Assembly (NCBI RefSeq): GCF_003121985.1
Contig: NZ_QEWP01000010.1
Coordinates: forward strand, 1-64,000
Length of the DNA: 64,000 nucleotides
Reading direction: 5' to 3'
DNA from: Marinilabilia rubra
Lineage (GTDB): Bacteria; Bacteroidota; Bacteroidia; Bacteroidales; Marinilabiliaceae
Under the pieces are notes generated by a model. That model saw nothing but the letters and a program-made list of their open reading frames with translations, was not told where the DNA came from and ran no database searches. Below, in pieces: positions 46,394 to 55,698 of the stretch. The stretch's first letter is position 1. Each line of letters begins with the position of its first letter. The position numbers and the translations under genes were made by a program.

Positions 46394-47074
46394 ATGGCAT
46401 TTAACGGATTTACTACCAGTACTATATCATTTCTCAACGATCTGGCTTTAAACAACAATAAAGAATGGTTTGAAGCCCGACGGGATATTTATGAAACGCA
46501 TGTTTTGCAGCCGATGCGCGATCTGACCACCGATCTGGAAGTTTGTATCAAAAGCATTGATCCTTTTATTGAAACCACTCCGGCGATTAATAAAACCATT
46601 TCCCGGATTTACAGAGATACCCGTTTCTCGAAGGACAAAACACCTTTACGCAACGATTTGTGGATTTCCTTCCGGCGGCCAAACAAAGAGTGGGGCAATG
46701 TTCCTGAATTTTATTTCTATTTTACCCCTGAAGAGTACCAATTTGGAATGGGGTTTTACTGTGCCTCTCCGGCCAACATGGCCAAAATTCGTGACCATAT
46801 TGATGGACGGCCTGATCTTTTTAAACCAATTGTGGATTTCTATGAGTCCCATGATGATTTTACGGTAGGCGGTGAGGAATACAAAAGAACCATTTCTAAC
46901 GATTACCCAGAATCCTTTCGGAAATGGATTCAGAAGAAGAACCTATATGTCAATACTACCCGTCAACTGGATGACCTTTTCTTTTCTTCCCGATTAAAAG
47001 AAGAACTGGAAAAAGCTTTTACCAATCATGCTGATTTGTATCGTTTTATTTCGGAAGGTATACATCGGAGATAA
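46394..47074 (+). CDS. DUF2461 (TIGR02453-type) protein
   Basis: 226 residues, cytoplasmic. The family pattern is visible throughout: FLNDLALNNNKEWFEARRDIY near the start, INKTISRIYRDTRFSKDKTPLR (about 65-86), and FYFYFTPEEYQFGMGFYCAS. No biochemical function is established for this family. It stands alone with 170 bases to the next gene. Confidence 0.9.
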   Translation: MAFNGFTTSTISFLNDLALNNNKEWFEARRDIYETHVLQPMRDLTTDLEVCIKSIDPFIETTPAINKTISRIYRDTRFSKDKTPLRNDLWISFRRPNKEWGNVPEFYFYFTPEEYQFGMGFYCASPANMAKIRDHIDGRPDLFKPIVDFYESHDDFTVGGEEYKRTISNDYPESFRKWIQKKNLYVNTTRQLDDLFFSSRLKEELEKAFTNHADLYRFISEGIHRR

Positions 47075-47243
47075 TCTTCCCCTGGCAGATCTGATACATT
47101 AGTAACACCTTTACAGCGATTGGTGTAAAAAAGGTGGATTTTCTGATTGTCTTTAAAGAAATTGAACTGTATTTCATCGATATGCGATTTTTCTCGAAGT
47201 AAAAGATGAAAGGGCCGTTTATATTGAAAACAGTTTTTTATCT

Positions 47244-48380
47244 ATGAGGCGTTTCTTCCTGTTTTTGGTGTTCTGTTTATATTTTGTTCCGGCTTCGGCT
47301 CAGGTTAACAGGGATTTTATGAATAAAGCGCAACGAAAAAGTTATTGCGCTAAGCTGAAGGCGCAGGGAGTAAGAGGAATCATTAAAAGTGAATATGCAA
47401 GTGAAAAAGGTTTGAAATCTGATCAACCTGTGAATTATACCGTACTTTGGTTGAGCGAAAGTGGTCAGCCCTTGAAAGTCGCAAAGTATGATCCTTACAG
47501 GGTGATGACTGAATATGAGACTTTTCATTATGATGATCAGGGCAAATTGAAGGAAAAGAATTACTATGAGCCCGATGGATCTTTATCCTGGAAAGAGACC
47601 TTTTACTACGATGCTGCCGGGGAATTGATTGAAGCTGTCGAATATACCGCTGATGGAGCCTTGGATGCCAGAAAGCTGAATGTCTTTAACGACCAGGGAT
47701 TCCTCTATAAAACGCGGGAGTTAAATCCTGATGATGAGCTTACATTTTTTAGAATCGCCAGGTTTAATGATGATGGATCGCCTGTTTATATTACACTTAG
47801 GCATGCTAAAGGATTTACCATGAGCTCTGAAAAAATCAAATACGATGCTAATGGTTTGCCAGAGGAAAAAGTCATTGCTGTTGGACTGAGAGGTGAACCC
47901 ATTCGTGAAAAATATGAACATGACAACCATGGATTAATCGAGACTATCAGGGAGTTTCGTGGCAATAAAGTTAAATCTCTGATTAAGTATAGATACTTTG
48001 CCCAAACCTTTGAGTCTCATCTCAGACGAAATGCTTTCCAAAAAGTTAGAACCAGCTTTTCTAATGTGGAAAAAGAGTCGGCTCAGTTATATGTGCAAAA
48101 AGCCTCTTTCCCCGGCGGGGATAAAGCTCTGAAAAATTATCTCAACGCTCATGTCAAATATCCGGATGAAGAAACGAAACAGGGTGTTGTAGAAGTAAAA
48201 TTCGAGGTAAAATCCAACGGGAAGATCAGGAGAATTGAAATTCACAGGGGGATTTCGGAGACATTAGACGGCATGGCTGAAGAGCTTATAAAGGATATGC
48301 CTGAGTGGGTTCCTGCAAGAGAAACCGATGGAAAAACCGTGGATTCTGAGGTGATCGTGCCAGTTCCTTTTCTTAAGTGA
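47244..48380 (+). CDS. Secreted protein with MORN-like repeats and a TonB C-terminal domain
   Basis: 378 residues, signal peptide ending at about ASAQ (20). The middle (about 60-245) consists of repeated strands of the type FHYDDQGKLKEKNYYEPDG and FYYDAAGELIEAVEYTADG, like YwqK/MORN-type repeats. The C-terminal ~90 residues form a TonB C-terminal domain: SFPGGDKALKNYLNAHVKYP and GVVEVKFEVKSNGKIRRIEI. Without a transmembrane anchor it is not a classical TonB. A role in the periplasm or outer membrane is likely, but the partner is unknown. Confidence 0.85.
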   Translation: MRRFFLFLVFCLYFVPASAQVNRDFMNKAQRKSYCAKLKAQGVRGIIKSEYASEKGLKSDQPVNYTVLWLSESGQPLKVAKYDPYRVMTEYETFHYDDQGKLKEKNYYEPDGSLSWKETFYYDAAGELIEAVEYTADGALDARKLNVFNDQGFLYKTRELNPDDELTFFRIARFNDDGSPVYITLRHAKGFTMSSEKIKYDANGLPEEKVIAVGLRGEPIREKYEHDNHGLIETIREFRGNKVKSLIKYRYFAQTFESHLRRNAFQKVRTSFSNVEKESAQLYVQKASFPGGDKALKNYLNAHVKYPDEETKQGVVEVKFEVKSNGKIRRIEIHRGISETLDGMAEELIKDMPEWVPARETDGKTVDSEVIVPVPFLK

Positions 48381-48385
48381 AACCA

Positions 48386-48514
48386 GGATGTCTCAAAAGT
48401 CCAAATTTGAAGTCATTCTGAGCTTGTCGAAGAATCTGTTCGCTTTAAAAACAGATGTTTCGACTACGCTCAACATGACAGCCTTTAAGCCTTTTACACT
48501 TTTGAGGCAGCCTG
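48386..48514. mobile_element. MITE-like element, 'TGTCTCAAAA' family, copy 2
   Basis: 129 bp with ends AGGATGTCTCAAAAGT and CTTTTGAGGCAGCCT. It shares the interior words AGCTTGTCGAAGAATCT and AGATGTTTCGACTACGCTC with 58723-58854. The rest of the gap to 48838 has no gene; a TAGTTTTG -7-like box lies at 48786-48793. Confidence 0.8.
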
Positions 48515-48838
48515 GCTTAAGATATCTTAAATCTTATTATCTATACATCACTCTGATCAACTTCAAGCGTCGACAAAAGAAATAATAAATGTTAAATGAC
48601 CGAAGAATTGCACCTCACAAAAAGCTCACATTTCTTCAAAATTTTATGATGTTCAGATAATATTAAGCCCTTTGCTTTAGTGATAAATTAGGTGAAGGGC
48701 GTTGCATAGTAGGTGTGGATGAATGTTTAATATTGTGGTTGTAAATGTTTCCAATGTTAATTTATGTATATAATCGAATTTTTGTTAGTTTTGAGTCGAT
48801 ATCTTCGATTTATTAACCTTATCTAACTCCTGAAAATT

Positions 48839-49432
48839 ATGGAAAGAGAAAAACAACTTCGCTTCTGCAAGATCTGCAAAAACCAAAAATTTGACATTAA
48901 GCAAGGGATTATTTGCGGGCTTACCGGACAAAGAGCCACTTTTGCCTTGGAGTGTGACCAATTCGAAGGAGATGCCAAACTAAAAGAAGAGCAGACCGCA
49001 AAAGACCTTCAGAATGCTTCGACCAATAAAATAAGCAATCAGGGAACCAGATTTGCCAATTATATATTGGACTCAATATTTTTGATGGGCTTTAGTTTTG
49101 TTGGGGCATTTATTCTTGTTTTTTTATTATCCCTTTTTTCAAATCAGCTATTTCATGTTTTAAATAGCAACCGCCCATTAATTTTTTTTCATGTGTTTGT
49201 GGTTAGTTTTCTTTATTACACCATTCTGGAATATGCCAGTGGTCGATCTATTGCCAAGTACATTACTAAAACCAAAGTGGTCACTGAGAATGGAGAAAGT
49301 CCCGGTTTTCAAGCTATCTTAATTCGGAGTTTGTGCCGGTTTATTCCCTTTGATGCTCTTTCATTCCTGGGTGGAGAAGAATCCGGGTGGCACGATCGAA
49401 TTTCCGGAACCCGGGTGATAAGTATTAAGTAA
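48839..49432 (+). CDS. RDD-family membrane protein
   Basis: 197 residues. The N-terminal part holds four cysteines as CKIC and then CGLTG / ECDQF, which may bind zinc. The RDD domain begins near TRFANYILDSIFLMG and has two or three membrane helices. It ends with SGWHDRISGTRVI, the usual closing HDR motif. Function of RDD proteins is mostly unknown; some are linked to sodium transport. A stand-alone gene with a candidate promoter 46 bases upstream. Confidence 0.9.
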   Translation: MEREKQLRFCKICKNQKFDIKQGIICGLTGQRATFALECDQFEGDAKLKEEQTAKDLQNASTNKISNQGTRFANYILDSIFLMGFSFVGAFILVFLLSLFSNQLFHVLNSNRPLIFFHVFVVSFLYYTILEYASGRSIAKYITKTKVVTENGESPGFQAILIRSLCRFIPFDALSFLGGEESGWHDRISGTRVISIK

Positions 49433-49615
49433 TTTGAATCGGTGGATAAAAGCTGATCTTTACTTAATTAAAACAACCAATGCCCTGTAAATGCGGGTTT
49501 TGAATTAATTTCTGGTTGATTTGGTTTTGATAACCCGCCGGACTCCACTATTTCACTTCTCACTATAACAAATAACTATATCTATTCACTATAACTATTG
49601 ACTAAAACACTATTT

Positions 49616-50260
49616 ATGAAAAAACAAAATCTTTACCTGACTGTATTACTCTCTTTTATTTTGAATGCCTGTTTCCTGCCATCTAACCCTTTTAAGCATG
49701 TTCACCATGATGATGGCTATGTAATTAAAGATAATTTTCTACGCAATAATTTTGGATGGATTGAGGAGAAGACAGTCTCTCATGATTTGTATATAAAAAA
49801 CGGCTATTATTTTATTCACTCAAAAGATACTTCCTTTCAGTACTCCAGCACCGCACCTCTGGATAAGTCTTTTTTAATGGGGCTTAATAGTTTTGAGGTG
49901 GAATCGGCTTTTCGGTTGGTAAGCCGGAGTCCAGGACAAACCCAGTATGGCTTTTTTCTGGTTAGCGGCATCCTTCGTTATGATTTCATTATCGATGGGG
50001 AAGGTAATGGATTGGTTTATGAGTCGAATGGTTCCACCGGGGAAACTCGTTTAATGGTCGAAGAACCCATTCCCGGGTTTGAGTCTGACGCAGTTCATAA
50101 AATAAAAGTTAAGGTGTCTGATTATGCTTTTTCTTTTTACGCCGGGGAAACTCTTCTTGGGGAGGGCAAGCTTAACTCCGGTAGTTGGCAGGATATCAGG
50201 TTGTTGGTCTCTTCCGGAACGGGTCTGATGGTTTCGTTTTTTGGGATAAAAAGGATCTGA
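49616..50260 (+). CDS. Putative lipoprotein of unknown function
   Basis: 214 residues from the ATG; a TTG 18 bases upstream is also in frame. Signal peptide with lipobox at FILNAC (about C19). The rest is beta-rich, with strands such as GYVIKDNFLRNNFGWIEE and YAFSFYAGETLLGEGKL, and resembles a concanavalin-like/jelly-roll domain, but I do not recognise a family. The following truncated Ntn-hydrolase frame begins directly after its stop codon. Confidence 0.7.
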   Translation: MKKQNLYLTVLLSFILNACFLPSNPFKHVHHDDGYVIKDNFLRNNFGWIEEKTVSHDLYIKNGYYFIHSKDTSFQYSSTAPLDKSFLMGLNSFEVESAFRLVSRSPGQTQYGFFLVSGILRYDFIIDGEGNGLVYESNGSTGETRLMVEEPIPGFESDAVHKIKVKVSDYAFSFYAGETLLGEGKLNSGSWQDIRLLVSSGTGLMVSFFGIKRI

Positions 50261-51226
50261 TTATTTTTTGGTGCCCAAAAACCAACAAAAACTAAACAAA
50301 GAGGTGTTACTAAAAAAGCCTTTGATGTAACCGGGAAACAGATAAGCTGGACTTCCCGTTTTGGCAGCGTTACCTTTAATCAGTTTGGTAAGGAATTTCC
50401 TCTTGGGGGGATGAATGAAACCGGACTCGTAGTGGAAGAGTTAAATAGTTGGGGGATCCCACCTGAAGATGACCGGTCCTATAAGTTGAACGAGTTTCAA
50501 TTTGTTCAATACTGTCTGGATAATTGTTCTTCTATAGGTGAAGTTTTGGAGCTCAAGGACAGTATTTCAATTGAACCTGTCTTCGTGAATTTACATTATT
50601 TGATATCTGATAGTGAAGGAGAAGTGGCTGTTGTTGAGTTTTATGATGGCAAATCCTTTTTTTATTCCGGAGATGAAGTCGGTTATCCGGTGTTGAGCAA
50701 TAATCATTACAATCAATTAGTCAAATATATTTCAAACTTTGAAGGTTTTGGAGGAAAGCAGGAACTTTTATCAACGAATTCAAGCGGAGAGAGATTTGTC
50801 AGGGTCGCTACAATGATAAAAGAATTGCGAAGCAACTCGCTTGAAGTAGGTGTGCAGGATGCTTTCTTAATTTTAGACAGGGTAAAACAAAAAGATACCC
50901 AATGGAGTATTGTTTATGATATCAAAAAACAAAAGATATATTTTACCACAGCATGGAATGATTCATTGTGCGTAATTGACTGTAAGGGATTCGATTTCTC
51001 AGTAAAAACATCTGCAATGATGCTGGATATAAAAAAACAATATGAGGGCTTGTTGAATACTCACTTTTCGGATTTTGATTTAGCTGTTAACAAAGGTCTT
51101 CTTAAATCCGTTTATCAGCAGTTGGTTTTAGATGGTTATGATAATAAGATAAAGGAGAAAATCCTAAATATAGCTGAATTTGCAGAAGATATTGGTGTCA
51201 AAAAGAGTAATGATCTTTTAATATAA
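50261..51226 (+). pseudogene. N-terminally truncated linear amide C-N hydrolase (choloylglycine hydrolase/penicillin V acylase family)
   Basis: The family fold is recognisable from FDVTGKQISWTSRFGSVTFNQ-like sequence (about 50310-50385) through LGGMNETGLVVEEL and on to about 51200. In this Ntn-hydrolase family the nucleophile is the N-terminal Cys exposed after signal removal, normally about 60 residues before the visible part. That segment is missing: upstream the frame reaches the stop codon of the lipoprotein gene with no Cys in the correct context. An ATG at 50411 gives a 271-residue frame but lacks the nucleophile. Loss by deletion is the simplest reading. The 3' end overlaps the convergent CHAD gene by 29 bases. 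Confidence 0.7.
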
Positions 51227-52073
51227 GAATGAAATCTTTTGGAGACCATTTAAATATCCTCTCTTTTCCCAGATGCAGACTTTCTTTTTGAATTACTTCT
51301 CTTTCTTCCATAATGATTTTTTTTATTGTTATAAACTCCTGTTTCGGGAGTTCCGATTTTTGTAAGAATAGTATGAGAACTGCTAAATCATGTTCCTTGC
51401 CCAAAAGGTCGGCTAACTCATCAAGACATTCCGGGTAATAACTGATTTCAGATGAAAAAAAATCTTCCAACAAAAGAAACTGGGACAAAAGATGCTTTTG
51501 TTTTTTTCTCCACTCATGAAATTCGTGGGCATCATTGGTCCGTGAAGCTTTCTTAAAAGCTTTTCGAACCTTTTTGTAATTACTTACCAGTTCTTCAAGC
51601 AGCTTTTTATGATATCCAGTAGTTATTTTTAAGGCTTCTGTCAAATATCTGGTCGTATCCAATTGGGCTTTCGTGGCGCTGTAAGGCTTATCTTTTTTCA
51701 GTTTGGAGGTTTTGTTTTTGTAATTGTCTTCTATCAGGGTGGTTGCATGTTGGAGGGGAAGAGAGTCTTCATGTTTAATCATTAAGCAATTAAAAGTATC
51801 AAGAAGAGCTCGTGAATCTCTTGCTTCAGAAAATTCTCTGGCGATATCCCTGAATAAGGCATTAAACCGTTGGTATAATTCCGTCGGAATACCCGGCCTG
51901 ATTAACCTCAACGTTGCCCGGGCTTTTTTCATGTTTTTCCGGATCTCATGAATGCATTCATCGGTGTTTTGATCAGAATATTTTAGATACTCCAATGATT
52001 CATCAATAAAATCAGTCAGTATTCTTTTTATCTCCAGATCCAGAGGTGCGGTATGGTTGATTTTAAACAGCAT
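51198..52073 (-). CDS. CHAD-domain protein
   Basis: 291 residues, all-helical, rich in Lys, Arg and His. The pattern ECIHEIRKNMKKARATLRL and FRDIAREFSEARDSRALLDTF is typical of CHAD domains, which bind inorganic polyphosphate and are often found with polyphosphate metabolism. A lone CHAD protein fits association with polyphosphate granules; no polyphosphate enzyme is seen nearby. It is one of the few reverse-strand genes in the window and converges on the truncated hydrolase. Confidence 0.9.
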   Translation of the reverse strand: MLFKINHTAPLDLEIKRILTDFIDESLEYLKYSDQNTDECIHEIRKNMKKARATLRLIRPGIPTELYQRFNALFRDIAREFSEARDSRALLDTFNCLMIKHEDSLPLQHATTLIEDNYKNKTSKLKKDKPYSATKAQLDTTRYLTEALKITTGYHKKLLEELVSNYKKVRKAFKKASRTNDAHEFHEWRKKQKHLLSQFLLLEDFFSSEISYYPECLDELADLLGKEHDLAVLILFLQKSELPKQEFITIKKIIMEEREVIQKESLHLGKERIFKWSPKDFILILKDHYSF

Positions 52074-52151
52074 TGAGTAACGGGTTTTCTTTTAATAACG
52101 TTTGACAGGGGAGGGAAAGTTCAATGGTTTCCACTGAATTAACCTGCAGTG

Positions 52152-52431
52152 AGGATGTCTCAAAAGTCTAAACTTGATGTCATCCTGAGCTTGTCGAAAA
52201 GGGAGGCGTTTGTTATACAGTTGTTTCCACTGCGTTCAGCATGACAAGACTTTCATGGTTTATCCTTTTGACCATACTCCGTTATCCCGATGGATCGGGA
52301 TTGCAATGTACTGCAAACAAGTAATTTGTACTTATAGGTGTTTTTTGTTAAAATACATAATATCAAGATTGTACGAATCATCTCACATCTTTTGTCTAAA
52401 AATCTAACGATCTATTGTTTTGAGGCAGCTA
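52152..52431. mobile_element. MITE-like element, 'TGTCTCAAAA' family, copy 3, carrying a second repeat
   Basis: The ends GAGGATGTCTCAAAAGT and TTTTGAGGCAGC enclose about 280 bp. The left part matches copies 2 and 4 (AGCTTGTCGAAAAGG). The interior 52277-52422 is the reverse complement of the repeat at 35528-35665. The other family copies are about 116-132 bp, so this one appears to have received an insertion. No gene lies in the gap 52074-52527. Confidence 0.75.
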
Positions 52432-52527
52432 TTATTTTCACAAAATCCCACCTATTAACGAAACCGCAGGAAGATCTTTCCGTACATATTTTGACTTAAT
52501 CCATTTTATTGCACTACGAAATATTTT

Positions 52528-54300
52528 ATGGAAGACCATGTTATTAAGATGCTTCTCAACCGTATCGAAAACTACGGATCGGGTGAGATAATACGCTTTA
52601 GGGAAAAGACCAGAAAATCGTGGACCTGGAACCATCTGGGAGAGAAAGTTGAGCAGGTATTAACCGGACTGAATCTTCTTGGGTGCAGAGAAATGGATAG
52701 TGTGGGCATTATAAGCCAGAATCGGGCCGAATGGTTGGTGGCTGATTTGGGTATTATGGCCAACCGGTCTGTTACCGTTCCCATCTATGCGACTTCTTCT
52801 CCCGATCAAATCCAATACATTATTGAAGAAGCTGAGATTCGCATTTTGTTTGTTGGGACTTGTGAGCAGAAGGATTCCGTAAAATTTCTCCTCGATGAGG
52901 TAGAGTCGTTGGAATACATTGTGGTGTTTGACGAGTGCAAAGTAGTGGATGAACGGGTTCTTTCCTTTAACAGGTTTATTGAATTATCCGGCGAGCATGG
53001 ATCTCATATCACGTTGAATGAAAAAGTCCACGAATACCATGCGGAAGATTTAGCAACCATCATTTACTCTTCAGGAACCACCGGAGAACCCAAAGGAGTA
53101 ATGCTCAAACACAGTCACTTTGCTCACACTTACAGAGTGCATCAGCAACGTTTGAAGGTTTCTGAAAAAGATGTTTCACTGGCATTTTTGCCTTTGAGCC
53201 ATGTGTTTGAGCGACTTTGGACACATTTTATGCTGTACAGCGGGGTGGTTAATGTTTTTTTAGATAATCCCAGGGATGTGGTGGAAGCCATGCGTGAGGT
53301 GCGACCGACCCTGATGTGTGCAGTTCCAAGGTTTTTTGATAAGACCTACCAGGGTGTCCAGGCAGAAATGTCAAAATGGTCCCCGGTAAAAAAATCCATC
53401 TTCAAATGGGCCGTTTCAACCGGCTTAAAAGCCAATAAATATCGTAGTCGTTCAGAAATGATGCCCCGGCTGCTGCAATTCAGACTTTCACTGGCTGAAA
53501 AACTGGTCTTTCAAAAACTGCGCAATGTTTTGGGAGGTAATATCCGATTTATGCCTTGTGCCGGAGCTGCCCTCAGCGATGAGATTCTGAAGTTCTTTCA
53601 TGCGGTGGGACTTTTCATTACCTATGGTTATGGTCTTACGGAAACCTCTGCTACGGTCTCATGCTTCAGAGATGATTACTATCAATATGGTACCTGTGGC
53701 AGTGTGATGCCCGAAGTTGAGGTAAAAATAGGGGAGAACCACGAAATATTGGTTAAAGGCGAAGGTGTTTTCAGTGGCTATTTCAAAAAGGAAGAAGCCA
53801 CGCGTGAAGTGATGACAGATGGATGGTTTCATACAGGTGATAAAGGGTGTCTGGACTCCCGGGGAAATTTGATAATGGTAGACCGCATCAAAGATTTGAT
53901 GAAAACCTCTGTTGGAAAATACATTTCACCCCAAAAAATTGAGACCTTATTTGCCAGTGAAGAACTTGTAGAGCAGATGCTTGTGGTAGGAGATAACCGA
54001 CCGTATGTAACAGCACTTATTGTTCCGTTGGTGAGTAAGCTGAAAATGATTGCCCAAACGAAAAATATTGAGGTGGAGGATGAAGACGAATTGCTCTATT
54101 CCAAAGAGGTAAATGAGGCTTTTGAAGAGTACATGCACGAGCTTCAGGAGCATCTTGCCCCTTACGAGCGTGTCAAGAAATTTGCTCTTCTTCAGCATCC
54201 TTTTACCATAGAGGATGGCACCATGACCAATACTTTAAAACTCCGAAGAAGGCACATTGAAAAGAAATACCAGGACGTTATTGACAAGTTGTACGCTTAA
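52528..54300 (+). CDS. Long-chain acyl-CoA synthetase (AMP-binding enzyme)
   Basis: 590 residues. The AMP-binding P-loop is IIYSSGTTGEPKGVMLKHSH (178-197). Other adenylation motifs are FITYGYGLTETSA, DGWFHTGDKG and the late catalytic-Lys region. This architecture corresponds to the FAA1/FadD15 branch of long-chain fatty acid-CoA ligases common in Bacteroidota. It activates fatty acids for lipid synthesis or degradation. Stand-alone gene. Confidence 0.94.
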   Translation: MEDHVIKMLLNRIENYGSGEIIRFREKTRKSWTWNHLGEKVEQVLTGLNLLGCREMDSVGIISQNRAEWLVADLGIMANRSVTVPIYATSSPDQIQYIIEEAEIRILFVGTCEQKDSVKFLLDEVESLEYIVVFDECKVVDERVLSFNRFIELSGEHGSHITLNEKVHEYHAEDLATIIYSSGTTGEPKGVMLKHSHFAHTYRVHQQRLKVSEKDVSLAFLPLSHVFERLWTHFMLYSGVVNVFLDNPRDVVEAMREVRPTLMCAVPRFFDKTYQGVQAEMSKWSPVKKSIFKWAVSTGLKANKYRSRSEMMPRLLQFRLSLAEKLVFQKLRNVLGGNIRFMPCAGAALSDEILKFFHAVGLFITYGYGLTETSATVSCFRDDYYQYGTCGSVMPEVEVKIGENHEILVKGEGVFSGYFKKEEATREVMTDGWFHTGDKGCLDSRGNLIMVDRIKDLMKTSVGKYISPQKIETLFASEELVEQMLVVGDNRPYVTALIVPLVSKLKMIAQTKNIEVEDEDELLYSKEVNEAFEEYMHELQEHLAPYERVKKFALLQHPFTIEDGTMTNTLKLRRRHIEKKYQDVIDKLYA

Positions 54301-54419
54301 GGGTTTTAATTCGGTTTTACTGGGGGGCAATTAAATTGTTGTTTGATTGTTGTATATTAGGCGCTTAGCGTAGTAAACTTACCAACATTTTGTATATGTT
54401 GATGGTGTTTCGAAAATTA

Positions 54420-54670
54420 CATACCCTTTCTTCGGGCTAAAAGCCCAATTTATATCAGCCCGGGACAAAGCGAAGCGTCGTCCCGGGATAATTGATGTTG
54501 AAAATGGATGCGCCCTGGAAGGGCAGGTTAATCTATTCATTTTTTGAAATTTTATCCTATTATTTAAGTTGCCCTTAAAGGGCGCCTGTTGTTGTCTGCT
54601 TCTAATTCCCGGGGCGTTGCCACCAGGCTGATTTAATTTGTCCTTTCAGGACGTTAGAAAGTTACATATT
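54420..54670. repeat. REP-like palindromes
   Basis: GGGCTAAAAGCCC, CCCGGGACAAAG...GTCCCGGG, GCCCTGGAAGGGC, GCCCTTAAAGGGC and TCCTTTCAGGA are spaced 20-60 bases apart. Nothing coding is seen between the acyl-CoA ligase and the acyltransferase (54301-55698). Confidence 0.65.
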
Positions 54671-54783
54671 TGCACTGCCCCATATCCACCGAAGGGTCTT
54701 TTTTCAGGCTTTTCCTGAAAAAAACGTAGGGTCTTACTTCTAATATTCGTGTGTTTTTTTGCAAAATTTTTTCCAGTGATTTA

Positions 54784-55068
54784 TAGAAAATGGCTATGCC
54801 ATTTTTTGTTTAGCGTCCACGAATTTTACGAATTCTTGCAAGCAAGCGGCAGAGCCGAGCGAAAAAAGCTGTTTTCTTTGCAGAGCAAAGCGGCAAAGCC
54901 GAGCGACAGCTTTTATAAAACGGCAAAGCCGTTTAGATTCGCTAAATTCGTTAAATTGACAACATTATAATTGACTTTTTAGGAGTTATCGAACTCCTTC
55001 CAGTCGTTTCGTGGACAACAAAAAATAATTGCGCAGCAATTATTTAAACCGGCAAATTATGATTTGAG
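54784..55068. repeat. Array of short perfect hairpins, copy 2
   Basis: Diverged copy of 2213-2405 with the same first (AAATGGC/GCCATTT) and last (AATTGC/GCAATT) hairpins and the same outer arms GTCCACGAATT and TTTCGTGGAC. Extra units are present: GCGGCAGAGCCG, GCAGAGCAAAGCGG, AAACGGC/GCCGTTT and AGGAGTT/AACTCCT. Confidence 0.75.
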
Positions 55069-55340
55069 TTTTTTCTTTTGTTGCTTACTTCTGGCTTGTC
55101 CAGGTTAGGTTTAATAACTACAGGACTTAACTTGTTGTTTACGAAATTTTTCTTTCTACCGGTACTTTAGATCCTGCATGAGTAATGGATCACAGTTTGA
55201 AAATAAATAATTTATTGTGCAGATATTTTTTTAAGTGCAATGATTTTTAAGCAAATCATTAAATATGTCTGCACTTGAAAAGGTAAATTTTTAACAACTT
55301 GCTGGTCAAAAGCATGTTTTATGCTTGAATGAGTTTTATT

Positions 55341-55559
55341 GTTCAAAGGGCGGGGAGGCCCGTCCGTTTTCCGGGCCGGCGGTTGGCGAGAAGGTTTAGT
55401 GGGCGACTTCAAGGCCTTGCGGGCCAGCCGGAAATTAAGCCTGATGCGGGCGGATAGGTTTAAACGGACTAGACTTTTTGTTTCTTTTTGGGGCAATGCC
55501 AAAAAGAAAATCAATAAATAAATCAAAAATTAATCTGCTGAATTTTTCAACAGAACCTA
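55341..55559. mobile_element. MITE-like element related to 37725-38090, copy 2 (partial)
   Basis: Shares GTCCGTTTTCCGG, GGCCGG, the word TTTAAACGGACTAGA and GGGGCAATGCCAAAAAGAA in order with 37885-38090, and ends in TTCAACAGAACCTA, matching that copy's right end. The left end could not be placed. Confidence 0.7.
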
Positions 55560-55569
55560 TTTAGTTTTA

Positions 55570-55640
55570 TATAGAACAGCTCCGTTAGGGGCAAAACATT
55601 GGTAGGATAATGAATTCGATTAACGGATAAGTTCCGTAGG
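55570..55640. repeat. REP-like palindromes
   Basis: GCTCCGTTAGGGGC and GTTCCGTAGGAAC with the linker AACATTGGTAGGAT. The same arrangement, with GCCCGTTAGGGC and TCCCGTAGGGA around AATGTCGGTAGAAT, occurs near 33975-34035. Confidence 0.65.
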
Positions 55641-55698
55641 AACGAGATTTTGTTATATCTGTCACCCCATGCTCCTTTATGAAAAAAGCTTAGTGAAG

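Noticed and set aside
48388-48585. Forward 65-codon frame after the TonB C-terminal-domain gene
   Set aside because: It starts within a MITE-like copy and its sequence follows the repeat.
55212-55526. Reverse-strand 104-codon frame
   Set aside because: It overlaps the dispersed element shared with 37725-38090, which is non-coding.
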